NCBI RefSeq assembly: GCF_001310955.1
Contig: NZ_BAZX01000022.1
Span: 1 to 64,000 of the forward strand
DNA length: 64,000 bases
Direction: 5' to 3'
From: Marinifilum fragile JCM 15579
GTDB taxonomy: Bacteria; Bacteroidota; Bacteroidia; Bacteroidales; Marinifilaceae
Below, in pieces: positions 26,242-36,540 of the stretch. The notes below the pieces were generated by a model that was not told the DNA's origin, ran no database searches, and saw only the letters and a program-made list of their open reading frames with translations. Position numbers and translations under genes: made by a program. How positions within the stretch are numbered: position 1 is the stretch's first letter; each line of letters opens with the position of its first letter.

Positions 26242-27323
26242 ATGTCACAACAGACAAAAGCAAAGCTAATTTTACAAGATGGATCAGAGTACGTCGGTAC
26301 ATCTTTTGGGTATGAGGGCTCCGTGGCAGGAGAGATGGTGTTTAACACAGCAATGACCGGTTATCCGGAAAGTTTGACTGACCCTTCGTATAAAGGGCAG
26401 ATTTTGGTGAGTACCTTCCTTTGATTGGGAACTACGGTGTTCCGGGAACATTGCAAGAGGATGAGCTGTTCCGATTTTATGAATCAGAAAAGATTCAAGT
26501 ATCGGCATTTATTGTATCAGATTACACAGAAGAGTTTAGTCACTGGAATGCAAGCCTAAGCCTTGCAGATTGGATGAAAGAGCACAAAATTCCAGGTGTT
26601 TATGGGGTAGATACACGTGCATTGACCAAAAAACTTCGTGAACAGGGAAGTATGCTGGCTAAGATTGTTTTTGAAGAGAATGAACCTGAATGGAAAGATC
26701 CTAACCTTGAGAACTTGGTTGCACAGGTTAGCACACCAGAGAAGAAAGTTTATGGCGAAGGAAAGCACAAGGTACTATTGTTGGATTGCGGAGTAAAGAA
26801 CAACATCATCAGATGTCTTTTAAAGCGCGATACAACAGTGATTCGAGTTCCACACGACTATGACTTCACTCAGGAAGAATACGACGGATTATTCATCTCT
26901 AATGGTCCTGGTGATCCGAAGCAAAATACAGCTGCCATTGCTAACCTAAAGAAAGCTTTTGAGCAGGATACACCAATCATGGGAATTTGTCTGGGAACAC
27001 AGTTGATGGCATTGGCTGCCGGAGCTGATACTTATAAACTAAAATACGGACATAGAAGTCACAATCAGCCAGTAGTTTTGGAAGGAACCAAGCGTTGTTT
27101 CATTACCTCTCAGAACCATGGTTATGCAATCAACAATGATACTTTACCGAAAGAGTGGAAGCCATTATTCGTTAATGCCAACGACAATACCTGTGAAGGA
27201 ATCAAACATGTGAGCAAACCATTTTTCGCTTCTCAGTTTCACCCTGAAGCATCTAGTGGTCCAACTGATACAGAATTCCTTTTTGATGATTTCATTGAAA
27301 TGATGGAAAAGAATCAAGGATAA
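26242..27323 (+). CDS. carA: carbamoyl-phosphate synthase small subunit, frameshifted
   Basis: The N-terminal part ([36 protein letters not shown]) and the glutaminase part ([10 protein letters not shown], the nucleophile Cys in [14 protein letters not shown], and the His/Glu of [16 protein letters not shown]) are in two frames. They join at [15 protein letters not shown] once a missing A is restored near 26416. About 360 residues in all. It hydrolyses glutamine and channels ammonia to CarB. It lies 62 bases after argH and 65 before carB, so carbamoyl phosphate supply is tied to the arginine operon. Confidence 0.95.
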
Positions 27324-27361
27324 AGGAAAAAGTGTAAAGGAAAAAGGTAATTGATGAATTG

Positions 27362-27381
27362 CCACCAGCTTTAGCTAGTGG
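27362..27381 (+). promoter_or_regulatory. small hairpin just before carB
   Basis: CCACCAGCTTTAGCTAGTGG can fold with CCAC/GTGG and AGC/GCT arms and one mismatch, ending eight bases before the carB ATG. It may influence carB translation or mRNA stability. Confidence 0.35.
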
Positions 27382-27388
27382 ATAAAAG

Positions 27389-30300
27389 ATGACAGAAATG
27401 ATTAAAGATAAAATAAAGAAAGTACTCGTATTAGGTTCAGGAGCCCTGAAAATTGGTGAAGCTGGTGAATTTGACTATTCCGGATCGCAGGCATTAAAAG
27501 CCATGAAAGAGGAAGGTATTTACACCGTATTGATTAACCCGAATATCGCAACCGTACAAACTTCTAAGGGAGTTGCCGATCAAATTTATTTTTTGCCGGT
27601 TACTCCCTTTTTTGTAGAACAAGTAATCTTAAAGGAAAAGCCTGATGGTATCCTTCTAGCTTTTGGTGGACAAACTGCACTAAACTGCGGGGTTCAACTT
27701 TTCGAATCAGGAATTCTTGAAAAGTACAACCTTAAGGTATTGGGTACACCTATCGAAGCCATTATCAAAACCGAGGATAGAGAGATTTTTGCCAACGAAT
27801 TGCGCAAGATCGATGTAAAAACACCTCAATCCTATGCTGTAGAATCGGTGCAAGGAGCATTGGATGCAGCAGAGAAATTAGGTTTCCCAATAATTGTGCG
27901 TGCAGCTTTTACTCTGGGAGGACAAGGTTCTGGTTTCTGTTCTAATATGGATGAGCTGAAAAAGCTTGCGGAGAATGCTTTATCATACTCGAACCAGATT
28001 TTGGTTGAAGAGTCGCTGAAAGGCTGGAAAGAGGTAGAATACGAGGTGGTACGTGATGCTTACGACAACTGTATTACGGTTTGTAATATGGAAAACTTCG
28101 ACCCACTAGGAATCCATACCGGGGAAAGTATTGTAATTGCGCCATCGCAAACGCTAACCAACTCTGAATATCACAAGCTAAGAGCATTGGCGATAAAAAT
28201 CATTCGTCACATGGGCGTTGTGGGAGAGTGTAACGTACAGTATGCTCTGGATCCTGAATCGGAAGATTACCGTGTGATCGAGGTGAATGCTCGTCTGTCA
28301 AGATCATCTGCACTGGCATCGAAAGCAACGGGTTATCCACTGGCATTTGTGGCTGCCAAGCTTGGTTTAGGTTACGCACTGCATGAATTAAAGAATGCGG
28401 TAACACAAACCACTACGGCATGTTTCGAGCCAGCGCTTGATTACGTAGTTTGTAAGATTCCTCGTTGGGATTTGAACAAGTTCGAAGGGGTAACCAAAGA
28501 GATTGGATCGAGTATGAAGTCGGTTGGTGAGGTAATGGCCATTGGTCGTAACTTCGAGGAAGCCATTCAGAAAGGTTTGCGTATGATTGGCCAGGGAATG
28601 CACGGATTTGTAGGGAATGTACACTCCAAGTTCGAAGATGTAGAGAAGGAGCTTACGCACCCAACGGATATGCGTATTTTCTCCATTGCACAGGCTTTCG
28701 AACAAGGCTACAGCATCGATCAGGTACACGACCTAACCAAGATCGACAAATGGTTCCTAAGCAAGTTGGAGCACATCACAAAAATTAAGTGGGATCTGCA
28801 AAAGCATAACAACTTACAGGCTTTACCTGATGAATTGCTTAAAGCAGCTAAAGTATATGGATTCTCGGATTTCCAGTTGGCAAGATTCGTTCTGAAGCCA
28901 GAAAATACCAATATGGAATCGGAATTATTGGCCGTAAGAAAGCATCGTAAAGAGAAAGGAATTGTTCCGGTTGTGAAGCAAATTGATACGCTTGCGGCGG
29001 AGTATCCTGCACAAACCAACTACATCTACCTTACTTATAGTGGCGATGAAAATGACATCGACTATGTTGCCGATAACAAATCAGTTATTGTGTTGGGATC
29101 GGGAGCTTATCGTATTGGTTCATCGGTAGAGTTCGACTGGTGTAGCGTAAATGCCCTGAATGCGGTAAACAAAGAAGGTTTGCGCTCGGTAATGATCAAC
29201 TACAATCCGGAAACGGTAAGTACCGATTATGATGTTTGCGACAGACTGTACTTTGATGAGCTTTCGTTCGAAAGAGTGTTGGATATCATCGATTTGGAAT
29301 CGCCTAGAGGTGTTATTGTATCGGTTGGTGGACAAATTCCACAGAACCTGGCAATGCGTCTACATAAAGCGGATGTGAATGTGTTGGGTACTTCTCCTGA
29401 ATCAATTGACAGAGCAGAGAACCGTCAGACCTTCTCGGCTATGTTGGATGAACTGGGAGTGGATCAGCCAAGATGGAGCGAGTTGACCAGTATAGAAGCC
29501 ATTCATGAGTTTATTGATGAAGTGGGGTTCCCTGTACTGATTCGTCCGAGTTACGTTCTTTCCGGAGCAGCTATGAACGTGGTATCGAACCGCGAGGAGT
29601 TGGAACACTTCCTTGATTTGGCTGCACAGGTTTCTAAGCAGTATCCGGTGGTTGTGAGTGAGTTTATCCAGGAAGCCAAAGAGATTGAGTTCGATGGTGT
29701 TGCCAAGAATGGTGAAATTGTGATTGATGCCATTTCTGAGCACGTTGAGTTTGCCGGAGTACACTCTGGTGATGCAACCTTGGTGTTCCCACCACAGAAA
29801 TTGTACTTCGAAACCATACGCAGAATCAGAAAGATTGCGCGTAAGATTGCAAAATCATTGAACATTACAGGACCATTCAACATGCAGTTGTTGGCAAAAG
29901 ACAACGACATTAAGGTAATAGAATGTAACCTTCGTGCCAGCCGTAGTTTCCCATTTGTATCGAAAGTAATGGACTATAATTTTGTGGAAACGGCAACTCA
30001 GGCCATGTTGGATGTTCCGATTCCAAACAATCTTCCATCCATGTTTGAGCTGGAACATATCGGTGTAAAAGCATCGCAATTCTCCTTTTCAAGACTGTCA
30101 AAAGCCGACCCTGTATTGGGTGTAGACATGTCTTCTACCGGTGAAGTAGGTTGTTTGGGCGCCGATTACTACGATGCAATATTAAAATCAATGATATCAG
30201 TTGGTTATCGCATACCGAAGAAGGCGGTGTTGATTAGTAGTGGTCCTATTCGCTCGAAGATTGAGCTACTGAAGAGCTCGAAGATGTTGGAAGAGCGTGG

Positions 30301-30637
30301 CTACAAGCTATACGGTACAAGAGGTACTGCAAAGTTTCTTCAGGAAAATGGGGTGACCGTTGAAGCCGTAGCTTGGCCAGATGAAAACGAAGAGAAAACA
30401 GCGGTAAGTTTGATTCGCGATCGCGAGGTAGATTTGGTGATCAACATACCAAAGAACTTAAGCAAGGATGAGTTGAACAACGATTACCAAATCAGACGTT
30501 CTGCCATCGACTTGAATGTACCTTTGGTAACCAATGCTCGTTTGGCATCAGCCTTCATCTATTCCATTTGCAAAAAGTCCGAAGCCGATCTTAAAATCGA
30601 AAGCTTTAGCGAGTATGTAGAGAAGAAGGATTTCTAG
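27389..30637 (+). CDS. carB: carbamoyl-phosphate synthase large subunit
   Basis: 1082 residues, full length. Duplicated ATP-grasp halves are clear: KVLVLGSGALKIGEAGEFDYSG at the start and SVIVLGSGAYRIGSSVEFDW at about residue 560. Each half has an IVRAAFTLGGQGSG / LIRPSYVLSGAAMN glycine-rich loop and an ATP-grasp Glu-Asn end (VIEVNARLSRSSALAS, VIECNLRASRSFPFVS). A C-terminal MGS-like allosteric domain follows (about 940-1070; LYGTRGTAKFLQENGV). It makes carbamoyl phosphate for arginine and pyrimidines. It is the last gene of the operon. Confidence 0.98.
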   Translation: MTEMIKDKIKKVLVLGSGALKIGEAGEFDYSGSQALKAMKEEGIYTVLINPNIATVQTSKGVADQIYFLPVTPFFVEQVILKEKPDGILLAFGGQTALNCGVQLFESGILEKYNLKVLGTPIEAIIKTEDREIFANELRKIDVKTPQSYAVESVQGALDAAEKLGFPIIVRAAFTLGGQGSGFCSNMDELKKLAENALSYSNQILVEESLKGWKEVEYEVVRDAYDNCITVCNMENFDPLGIHTGESIVIAPSQTLTNSEYHKLRALAIKIIRHMGVVGECNVQYALDPESEDYRVIEVNARLSRSSALASKATGYPLAFVAAKLGLGYALHELKNAVTQTTTACFEPALDYVVCKIPRWDLNKFEGVTKEIGSSMKSVGEVMAIGRNFEEAIQKGLRMIGQGMHGFVGNVHSKFEDVEKELTHPTDMRIFSIAQAFEQGYSIDQVHDLTKIDKWFLSKLEHITKIKWDLQKHNNLQALPDELLKAAKVYGFSDFQLARFVLKPENTNMESELLAVRKHRKEKGIVPVVKQIDTLAAEYPAQTNYIYLTYSGDENDIDYVADNKSVIVLGSGAYRIGSSVEFDWCSVNALNAVNKEGLRSVMINYNPETVSTDYDVCDRLYFDELSFERVLDIIDLESPRGVIVSVGGQIPQNLAMRLHKADVNVLGTSPESIDRAENRQTFSAMLDELGVDQPRWSELTSIEAIHEFIDEVGFPVLIRPSYVLSGAAMNVVSNREELEHFLDLAAQVSKQYPVVVSEFIQEAKEIEFDGVAKNGEIVIDAISEHVEFAGVHSGDATLVFPPQKLYFETIRRIRKIARKIAKSLNITGPFNMQLLAKDNDIKVIECNLRASRSFPFVSKVMDYNFVETATQAMLDVPIPNNLPSMFELEHIGVKASQFSFSRLSKADPVLGVDMSSTGEVGCLGADYYDAILKSMISVGYRIPKKAVLISSGPIRSKIELLKSSKMLEERGYKLYGTRGTAKFLQENGVTVEAVAWPDENEEKTAVSLIRDREVDLVINIPKNLSKDELNNDYQIRRSAIDLNVPLVTNARLASAFIYSICKKSEADLKIESFSEYVEKKDF

Positions 30638-30640
30638 AAA

Positions 30641-30778
30641 AGATACTTTGATGCTTTCACTTCAGTGAGGGTATCAATGGTTACTTGCAATAAAAAACTG
30701 AGAGCATCACTTAAAGTGATACCCCGGAAAGTATATAAAATGCGAAACCTGTCAGGTATTATTCCTGGCAGGTTTTTT
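30641..30778 (+). repeat. 138-bp intergenic repeat, copy 1 (contains terminator 30745-30778)
   Basis: Clearly homologous, in the same orientation, to 34779-34916. Shared blocks include ACTTTGATGCT-type sequence, CAATGGTTA, and the identical run from 30731 to 30756 (GTATATAAAATGCGAAACCT then GTCAGG). It contains small stem-loops (for example ATCACTTAAAGTGAT at 30706-30720). It ends in an intrinsic terminator, AAACCTGTCAGG (30745-30756) with CCTGGCAGGTTT (30764-30775) plus T-run, which would end the arg-car operon. Confidence 0.8.
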
Positions 30779-30997
30779 ATTTACATCATTTCAGTTTTAA
30801 TTATTGAAGTAAAACTGGATAAATATTAGAAGAGGCTGATTAATCTCTTAAATATGTCATGAAAGATCGGTATGAACAATGTTAATTAAATATCTGATTG
30901 TTAAACGTGGAATAAAGCAATAATACGATTCTAAAACAAAACTCATTTACCAATTGAGAGTTAAGGATCCGTTAATGAAAATACCAATAAATAGTGA

Positions 30998-31028
30998 TTG
31001 TACAGCATGAATTGTGAGTATAGTTTTG
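30998..31028 (+). promoter_or_regulatory. promoter of the TonB-dependent receptor gene
   Basis: TTG (30998-31000), a 20-base spacer, then TAGTTTTG (31021-31028), an exact TAnnTTTG. The ATG follows 69 bases after the box. No Fur-like palindrome was recognised by eye in 30790-31097. Confidence 0.6.
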
Positions 31029-31097
31029 CGTGGTAAATTGTTGAAGACATAGGCATGTTATGATCTTCTTAAAATTACTATAACTAAATTCTTATAA

Positions 31098-33486
31098 ATG
31101 AAAAAAGTACAATTATGTATCTTATTGATACTATTACAAGTAGGTTTGTATGCCCAATGCAAATTAAGTGGAAAAATAACTGATCAGAATAAAATGAGTT
31201 TACCAGGAGCTAGTATTTGGATTCAGCAATTGAATAAAGGTACTACCTCTGATTATCAAGGAAATTATTCAATCGAGAACATCCCGGAAGGAAAGTGGAA
31301 TATAAAAGTAAGCATGGTAGGATATCAAACTGAAGAACGACAAGTTGAGTTTGTGAAAAACAGTGACTTACAGTTAGATATTGTGTTGAATGATTCAAAT
31401 GAATTACTTGGAGAAGTTGTGGTTTCTTCGAGTAGGTATCCTGAACGATTGTCAGAAATACCAACTTCAATTAGTGTAGTTAATAACCAACAGCTAGAAC
31501 ACTTCAAACAATCGAGTTCTAATATTAATGAGATATTAGAATTTACAGTTCCAGGTTTGGCTCCAAATACAGGAACCTTTTCAAACTGGGGACAAACTTT
31601 ACGAGGAAGAAAACTATTGGTGATGGTTGATGGGATTGCACAATCAACACCACTAAGAAGCGGACAAGTTGGATTAAAATCGATAAGCCCGAATGACATA
31701 GAACGAATTGAAGTAATAAAAGGAGCAACATCGATATATGGAAATGGCGGTGACGGTGGATTTGTAAACTACATTACAAAGAAAAATCAGTCCGATAAAG
31801 TAATTACAGGAAATACCAAAGTTTGGGGCACATCAGGATTGTCGAAAACATCAGATGCACAAGGCTATGGGGTATACCAAATGTTAAAAGGCAATTACAA
31901 AAAAATATCATACTATGCTAGTGGTAGTTACGAGAAAACAGGCAATAAGTATGATGCCGATGGTACAGCTCTACTTCCAACCTATGGATTAGATAATACT
32001 AAAATTACAAGCGTGTTGGGAAAACTGTCATATCAGATTACCGATAACCAATCCATAAGTTTTAGTGGAAACCACTATAAATCTCGTCAGGATTCTCCTT
32101 TTGCTCCGGTTAATGCAGAATTGACTGTTTTAAACGAAGAGGGAGATTACATTTTGAAGCATGGCTATGGAGAGAAGAATGATCAACCGATTCTCAATAA
32201 ACCAGGAGGAGCAACCAACAGCAACTTACGATTAAGTTACGAGTCTAATAACCTATTAAGTGGTACTACAAATTTCAACGCCGATGTGTATTACCAAAAA
32301 GCAAAGAATATTTTCTTTTATTCAGAAAACTTTGAAGGTGGAGGACAATCAGTAATTAATTCGGAAAAGTATGGTTTTAGACCAAATTTCAATACAAAGT
32401 TGCAAATTACAGATGCATTAAGCACATCTATAACCTATGGGGTTGACATGTTAAAAGACAAAACCAACCAAGGATTGCTTGATGGTCGTTTATGGGTTCC
32501 AAACTTAAATTTACTTAGCATGGCTCCTTATCTACAAGCAAGCCTAAAAGTAAATCAGTCATGGAATTTTAAGGCCGGATTTAGATATGATAAAATGAAA
32601 TTAAAAATTGAAGATTACACAACATTGCCTTATGACGCAAAAGGGAATGGTAATTTTACTGATCCAATTGATGTTAAAGGTGCCGATTTGAAATTTAACA
32701 ACAGTTCTTTTAATTTGGGAATTCGATATATCAAAAACAACGAGTTTATTCCTTACATAAGTTATTCACAAGGTTTTTCTTTACCAGATTTAGGCCGTAC
32801 ATTAAGAGGAGCTCTTACATCAGATGTTAACGATATTGATTTAAAAGCTGTTGTAACAAACAACTACGAGTTTGGTTTCTTGTCGATATTCGACCATGTG
32901 CGATTCGAAGCAGTAGGATATTATAGTACTTCCAACTTTGGAACCGGACTTAACTTTAACGATGAAACAAATCGATTCGAGATTTCTTCTTCTCCACAAA
33001 AAATATATGGTTTAGAGGCTATTATCGATTTTAATTTCTTTAACAATACTTTGTTGTTTGGATCTTCGTATTCGTATGTAGAGGGATTAAAACATCCTAA
33101 AGACAATAAAAACGATTTAACTTACATTGGGGGAGACGTAATTGCACCACCTAAACTAACTGCATATGTAACAGTTAAACCATTTAAAAAATTCTCTACA
33201 TCAATTCGTATGGTGCGTGTAAATGACAGAGATCGTTTTAAACCTGTTAGTGATGGTAATGGCGGTTGGAAATACAACTATCGCGAAGCTCCGGTAAAAG
33301 GATATACATTGATCAATTTTACCAGTTCGTATGATATAAAGAAGAATCTTAGCTTGTCATTAGCAGTTAACAATTTGCTAAACGAGAAGTATTTACCTGC
33401 CGTGCTCAATGGCTGCGCCACTAGGAGGTCAAAGTCCTGCAGGTGAAGGTGCAAATACTAAAGTAAGCATATCATACAAATTTTAA
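31098..33486 (+). CDS. TonB-dependent siderophore/metal receptor, C-terminus frameshifted
   Basis: A signal peptide (MKKVQLCILLILLQVGLYAQ) precedes a carboxypeptidase-regulatory-like domain (about 22-105; ISG.. style LSGKITDQNKMSLPGASIWI), then a plug domain (about 115-225; GRKLLVMVDGIAQSTPLRSG, IEVIKGATSIYGNGGDGGFVNYITKK) and a 22-strand barrel. The frame breaks at NEKYLPAV; restoring two missing bases near 33401-33412 gives SQWAAPLGG and an ending VSISYKF at 33483, the proper aromatic C-terminus. Together with the adjacent PepSY gene it suggests ferric-siderophore or similar uptake across the outer membrane. Confidence 0.92.
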
Positions 33487-33537
33487 TATTTAAATACTCA
33501 ACGGTAATCTCATCGCTTTTACCGTAGAATTCTAGTT

Positions 33538-33615
33538 CTCAACGATTTTTCTTTAGGGAAGATATCCTAATTGTTTTATTAGGGTGAAAATCTTCCTCGA
33601 AGACTAATCGTTGAG
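33538..33615 (+). repeat. large stem-loop between receptor and PepSY genes
   Basis: The outer arms CTCAACGATT (33538-33547) and AATCGTTGAG (33606-33615) are perfectly complementary. The inner arms AGGGAAGATATCCTAAT (33555-33571) and ATTAGGGTGAAAATCTTCCT (33578-33597) pair imperfectly. A smaller ACGGTAA/TTACCGT hairpin precedes it. It may set the relative expression of the two genes. Confidence 0.6.
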
Positions 33616-33648
33616 TCCTTTTAATCGCATTACCAATATATCCTTAAA

Positions 33649-34728
33649 ATGATCAGAAATTTTGCACATATAGCTCATTCAGTAATAGGCTTGGTCACAG
33701 GTATAGTAGTGTTTATTGTTTGCATAACAGGATGCCTTTATGTATTTAAGAAAGAGATAAGTGAATTGTCAAAGCCAGCAAAACTTGATGTGATGAAGGG
33801 TGACAAAAAACTTGCACTTTCAACATTGGTAGAAAATTACACTCAGCAATCCAATGCAAGCATAACACGAATATACGACTATAAAGATCCTCAAAAACCT
33901 TTACGCTTCCGAAGCAGAAAAAATGGCGATATTTACCATGGTAGCCTTGATCCTTATACCGGAAAAATTATAACTGAATACAAATACAGTAGTAGTTTTT
34001 GGGGAATCGTTGTTGGGCTGCACCGTCACTTATTACTTCCCAAGCCAATAGGCAAAAAAATAATAGGATATTCGGTTGTGCTGTTTGTTATATCCTTAAT
34101 TACCGGTTTTATTCGATGGCTACCTCCTAAGCTAAGTTTACTTAGAAATGCTGACTTGCGTAAGTTTAAATTCTCTCTTAAAGGCAATCCTAAAACCTTT
34201 CGACTGCATAGTAATTTAGGAGCATATCTTGTTTTGCCTCTTTTAATTAGTTGCTTATCAGGCTTAATTTGGTCTTTTCCCAATTATCAGCAAAGCATTT
34301 TATATTTGGCAAATTTGGGAACAAAAACCGAAAGTAAAACCATTACAATTGATTCAACCCAGTTTAACTACAAAAGTCTTGATGGTATTCAGGATACGAT
34401 ACAAAGCTTAAACCCCGAAAAGATTAAATTGAATATTTATCTTTTCCCCACCAATTCTACATCTGCACTACGAATTCTATCTTGTCAGGATGATGATCAG
34501 TTTTCCTATTCGAACAATTTTTATGCGCATCCCAACACAGGAGACTTGCTAATGGTGCAATACGATTGGCAGAAGAATAGGGGTGAAAAACTTAGAAGCT
34601 CCATGTATGATATCCATACCGGAAGTATTTTAGGACTGTGGGGAAAAACATTGCTATTTGTTATTAGTTTACTTGCTGCTACACTACCGATTACTGGCTA
34701 CTTACTTTACAAGAAAAGGAGAAGCTAA
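33649..34728 (+). CDS. PepSY-associated membrane protein (iron-uptake reductase-like)
   Basis: 359 residues with four membrane helices: about residues 12-32 (IGLVTGIVVFIVCITGCLYVF), 140-162, 192-213 and 333-352. Between helices 1 and 2 lies a PepSY-like extracytoplasmic domain. Membrane histidines (HSVIG, VGLHRHLLL, RLHSNLG) are placed as in PepSY_TM proteins that bind haem and are thought to reduce ferric siderophores. It follows a TonB receptor, the usual context. It probably acts in the inner membrane on iron released from that receptor's substrate. Confidence 0.85.
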   Translation: MIRNFAHIAHSVIGLVTGIVVFIVCITGCLYVFKKEISELSKPAKLDVMKGDKKLALSTLVENYTQQSNASITRIYDYKDPQKPLRFRSRKNGDIYHGSLDPYTGKIITEYKYSSSFWGIVVGLHRHLLLPKPIGKKIIGYSVVLFVISLITGFIRWLPPKLSLLRNADLRKFKFSLKGNPKTFRLHSNLGAYLVLPLLISCLSGLIWSFPNYQQSILYLANLGTKTESKTITIDSTQFNYKSLDGIQDTIQSLNPEKIKLNIYLFPTNSTSALRILSCQDDDQFSYSNNFYAHPNTGDLLMVQYDWQKNRGEKLRSSMYDIHTGSILGLWGKTLLFVISLLAATLPITGYLLYKKRRS

Positions 34729-34778
34729 TAAATCGAATGCTTTAGCGATTACTCAGAGCAAAAGCAGGATTAGTAGGA

Positions 34779-34916
34779 GAGATGCTTTGATGCTCTCAAT
34801 CTATAGGGTACCAATGGTTATTGGAAATTATCACTGAGGGCATTACTATAAGTAATATCCTCAGAAAGTATATAAAATGCGAAACCTGTCAGGAGCTATT
34901 CTTGACAGGTTTTTTT
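34779..34916 (+). repeat. 138-bp intergenic repeat, copy 2 (contains terminator 34882-34916)
   Basis: The partner of 30641-30778. A hairpin TGAGGGCATTACT/AGTAATATCCTCA lies near 34834-34863. The intrinsic terminator AAACCTGTCAGG (34882-34893) pairs with CTTGACAGGTTT (34901-34912) and is followed by a T-run. Several further CTGTCAG/CTGACAG words follow to about 35000, as if broken copies were present. Confidence 0.8.
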
Positions 34917-35102
34917 ATAACCTGACAGCATCGAAGATCTGTCAGCCTTGGGAAATAGCAATTCAAAACGCTGCCAGGTCTACCGAATCTGACAGGTTTA
35001 ATCATGATTAAAGCAAGCTCTTCTGTGAGTAGTGCCTCTTAGTAGGCTAATGCTGGCTGTCGTCCCTAGCTACTTGTTGCTATCTTATTATAAGGGAGCT
35101 TA

Positions 35103-35263
35103 CCGTATCAAATACTTCATGCCAATCGTTTCAAGCCTTGCAACGTTTCGTTTCATAGCCTTGATTCGTACCGTATCATAAGCTTGATACGATCCGTTTC
35201 ATACACTTGATTCGCACCGTATCATAGGCTTGATACAGTTCGTTTCAAGTACTTGATACGCTA
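35103..35263. repeat. seven-unit 22-24-bp tandem array of palindromic units
   Basis: Seven abutting degenerate units begin at 35103, 35127, 35149, 35171, 35194, 35217 and 35241. The consensus is CCGTWTCATANNCTTGATWCGNN. Each unit is a dyad (GTATCA...TGATAC in units 4 and 6; GTTTCA...TTGATTC in units 3 and 5), and units alternate A and T at the third base. There are no spacers, so it is not CRISPR. It resembles an iteron or binding-site array. Confidence 0.75.
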
Positions 35264-35281
35264 ACAAGCAGTAGCCGTAGT

Positions 35282-35981
35282 TTATAAAATACTAATGGCT
35301 TTGTAGAATCGACCATGTCTAATGCTATTGTACCGAGGAGGGAGGCATCGTACTTCAAGTACATAACAGCCATTTTCAATATCTAAAGGAACCTGAAACA
35401 TTTGATAACTCTTGGTGCTTTTAAGGCTTAATTCCATTCGGTACTCTTTTTGACTTTCTTCATTCACCAGAAATATGCCTTGCCGCTTATCTTGTTTGTC
35501 GTATTTAAGGCTTTTGCCTTTTAGCTCAAGTATCGATCCAGGCTCAAATTGATACTTCGAAGCAGGTGAACTTAAACTGTTAACAGAGTGAATCTGTATC
35601 AAAGTGCTTGGAGGAACAATTTTGAATAGCTCACTTTCTTTGGCTACTCTTTTTAAAAATGTTCCTTCCGATATACGATAATGAAGTTGATGTCTTTTGT
35701 TATCGAATTTATCCTGCTTTCCTTCGAAAGTGCCAGTTAAACTAGGTTGGATATTAATGAGAGGAGTGTTTATGGCTATTCCTTTCTTTAGAGCTTCCTC
35801 AATTACCTCCTCAAATCGCTTCATAACACTTTCAACCATGTATTCAGGAATTTTATTTCCTTTTGCTGTCACAGAGAGAAATAATCTCTTTGATATCCAA
35901 TTTTTCCATTAAAGCAGCTTTGCCAATGTACTTCTGTTTTCCCTTTTGAAAAGGATTTTCTTGTAGGTAGTAAGGAATCAT
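35282..35981 (-). CDS. HU/IHF-like DNA-binding protein (Bacteroidota type), frameshifted
   Basis: The gene begins at the ATG at 35981 with MIPYYLQENPFQKGKQKYIG and continues KAALMEKLDIKEIISL before the frame breaks at 35870-35879 within a CTCTCTGT tract. The next frame continues VTAKGNKIPEYMVESVMKRF and EEVIEEALKKGIAINTPL. This is the pattern of the HU-like N-terminal domain proteins of Bacteroidota, which have an extra C-terminal beta domain (about 125-230 here). Restoring one base gives about 232 residues. It is possibly a nucleoid or repeat-binding protein; a 23-bp tandem array lies directly past its 3' end. Confidence 0.7.
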
Positions 35982-36540
35982 GCTTTAAGTATTTAATTAC
36001 ATGAAGTTAAAATTAAGATATAATAATTTTATTACAAAGATAAAATTACTTAATATGTTATATATTATAAATGGTTTATACTATAATAAGACTTCACCGC
36101 CATTTTTCGTCGATGAACAACAAAATGAATAATATATACTTAACCAACTAATGAATTGATTCTCATTTTTAAGATGTGCTTTAAGACAGACTTTAAAAAT
36201 AATTTACTTTCTAAATAAGAATCTTTACTGGAATATTATTGTTGTATTGTAAGATGTATTACAACTTATAATTAGTACTATGCTGAGGTTTTAAGAGAAT
36301 TTTATTTGTTTTATTATGCTACACATATAGTGTTCATGGGGTGTGTGGAGTTTTTAAATAATTAATGTGTAAAATAAACTATAAAATATTTTATTTCGAG
36401 GGTTACCTTTTTGCTTTATTCGGAATTAAGGGGTGTAATAAATGAATAGATCTATCGAAAGATAGGTGGTAACTTGACTCACTACCATTTTAATATTTAT
36501 TTATTGATAATACATATTAACTAATTCTAAATTTTAATTT
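35982..36540. other. 559-base intergenic region, no gene seen
   Basis: Very AT-rich, between divergent genes. A small hairpin CTATCGAAAGATAG is present near 36451-36464. No exact TAnnTTTG box was found by eye on the plus strand. It presumably holds the promoters of both flanking genes. Confidence 0.4.

Noticed and set aside
35103..35263. CRISPR-like array
   Set aside because: Units of 22-24 bp abut with no unique spacers and the units are degenerate.
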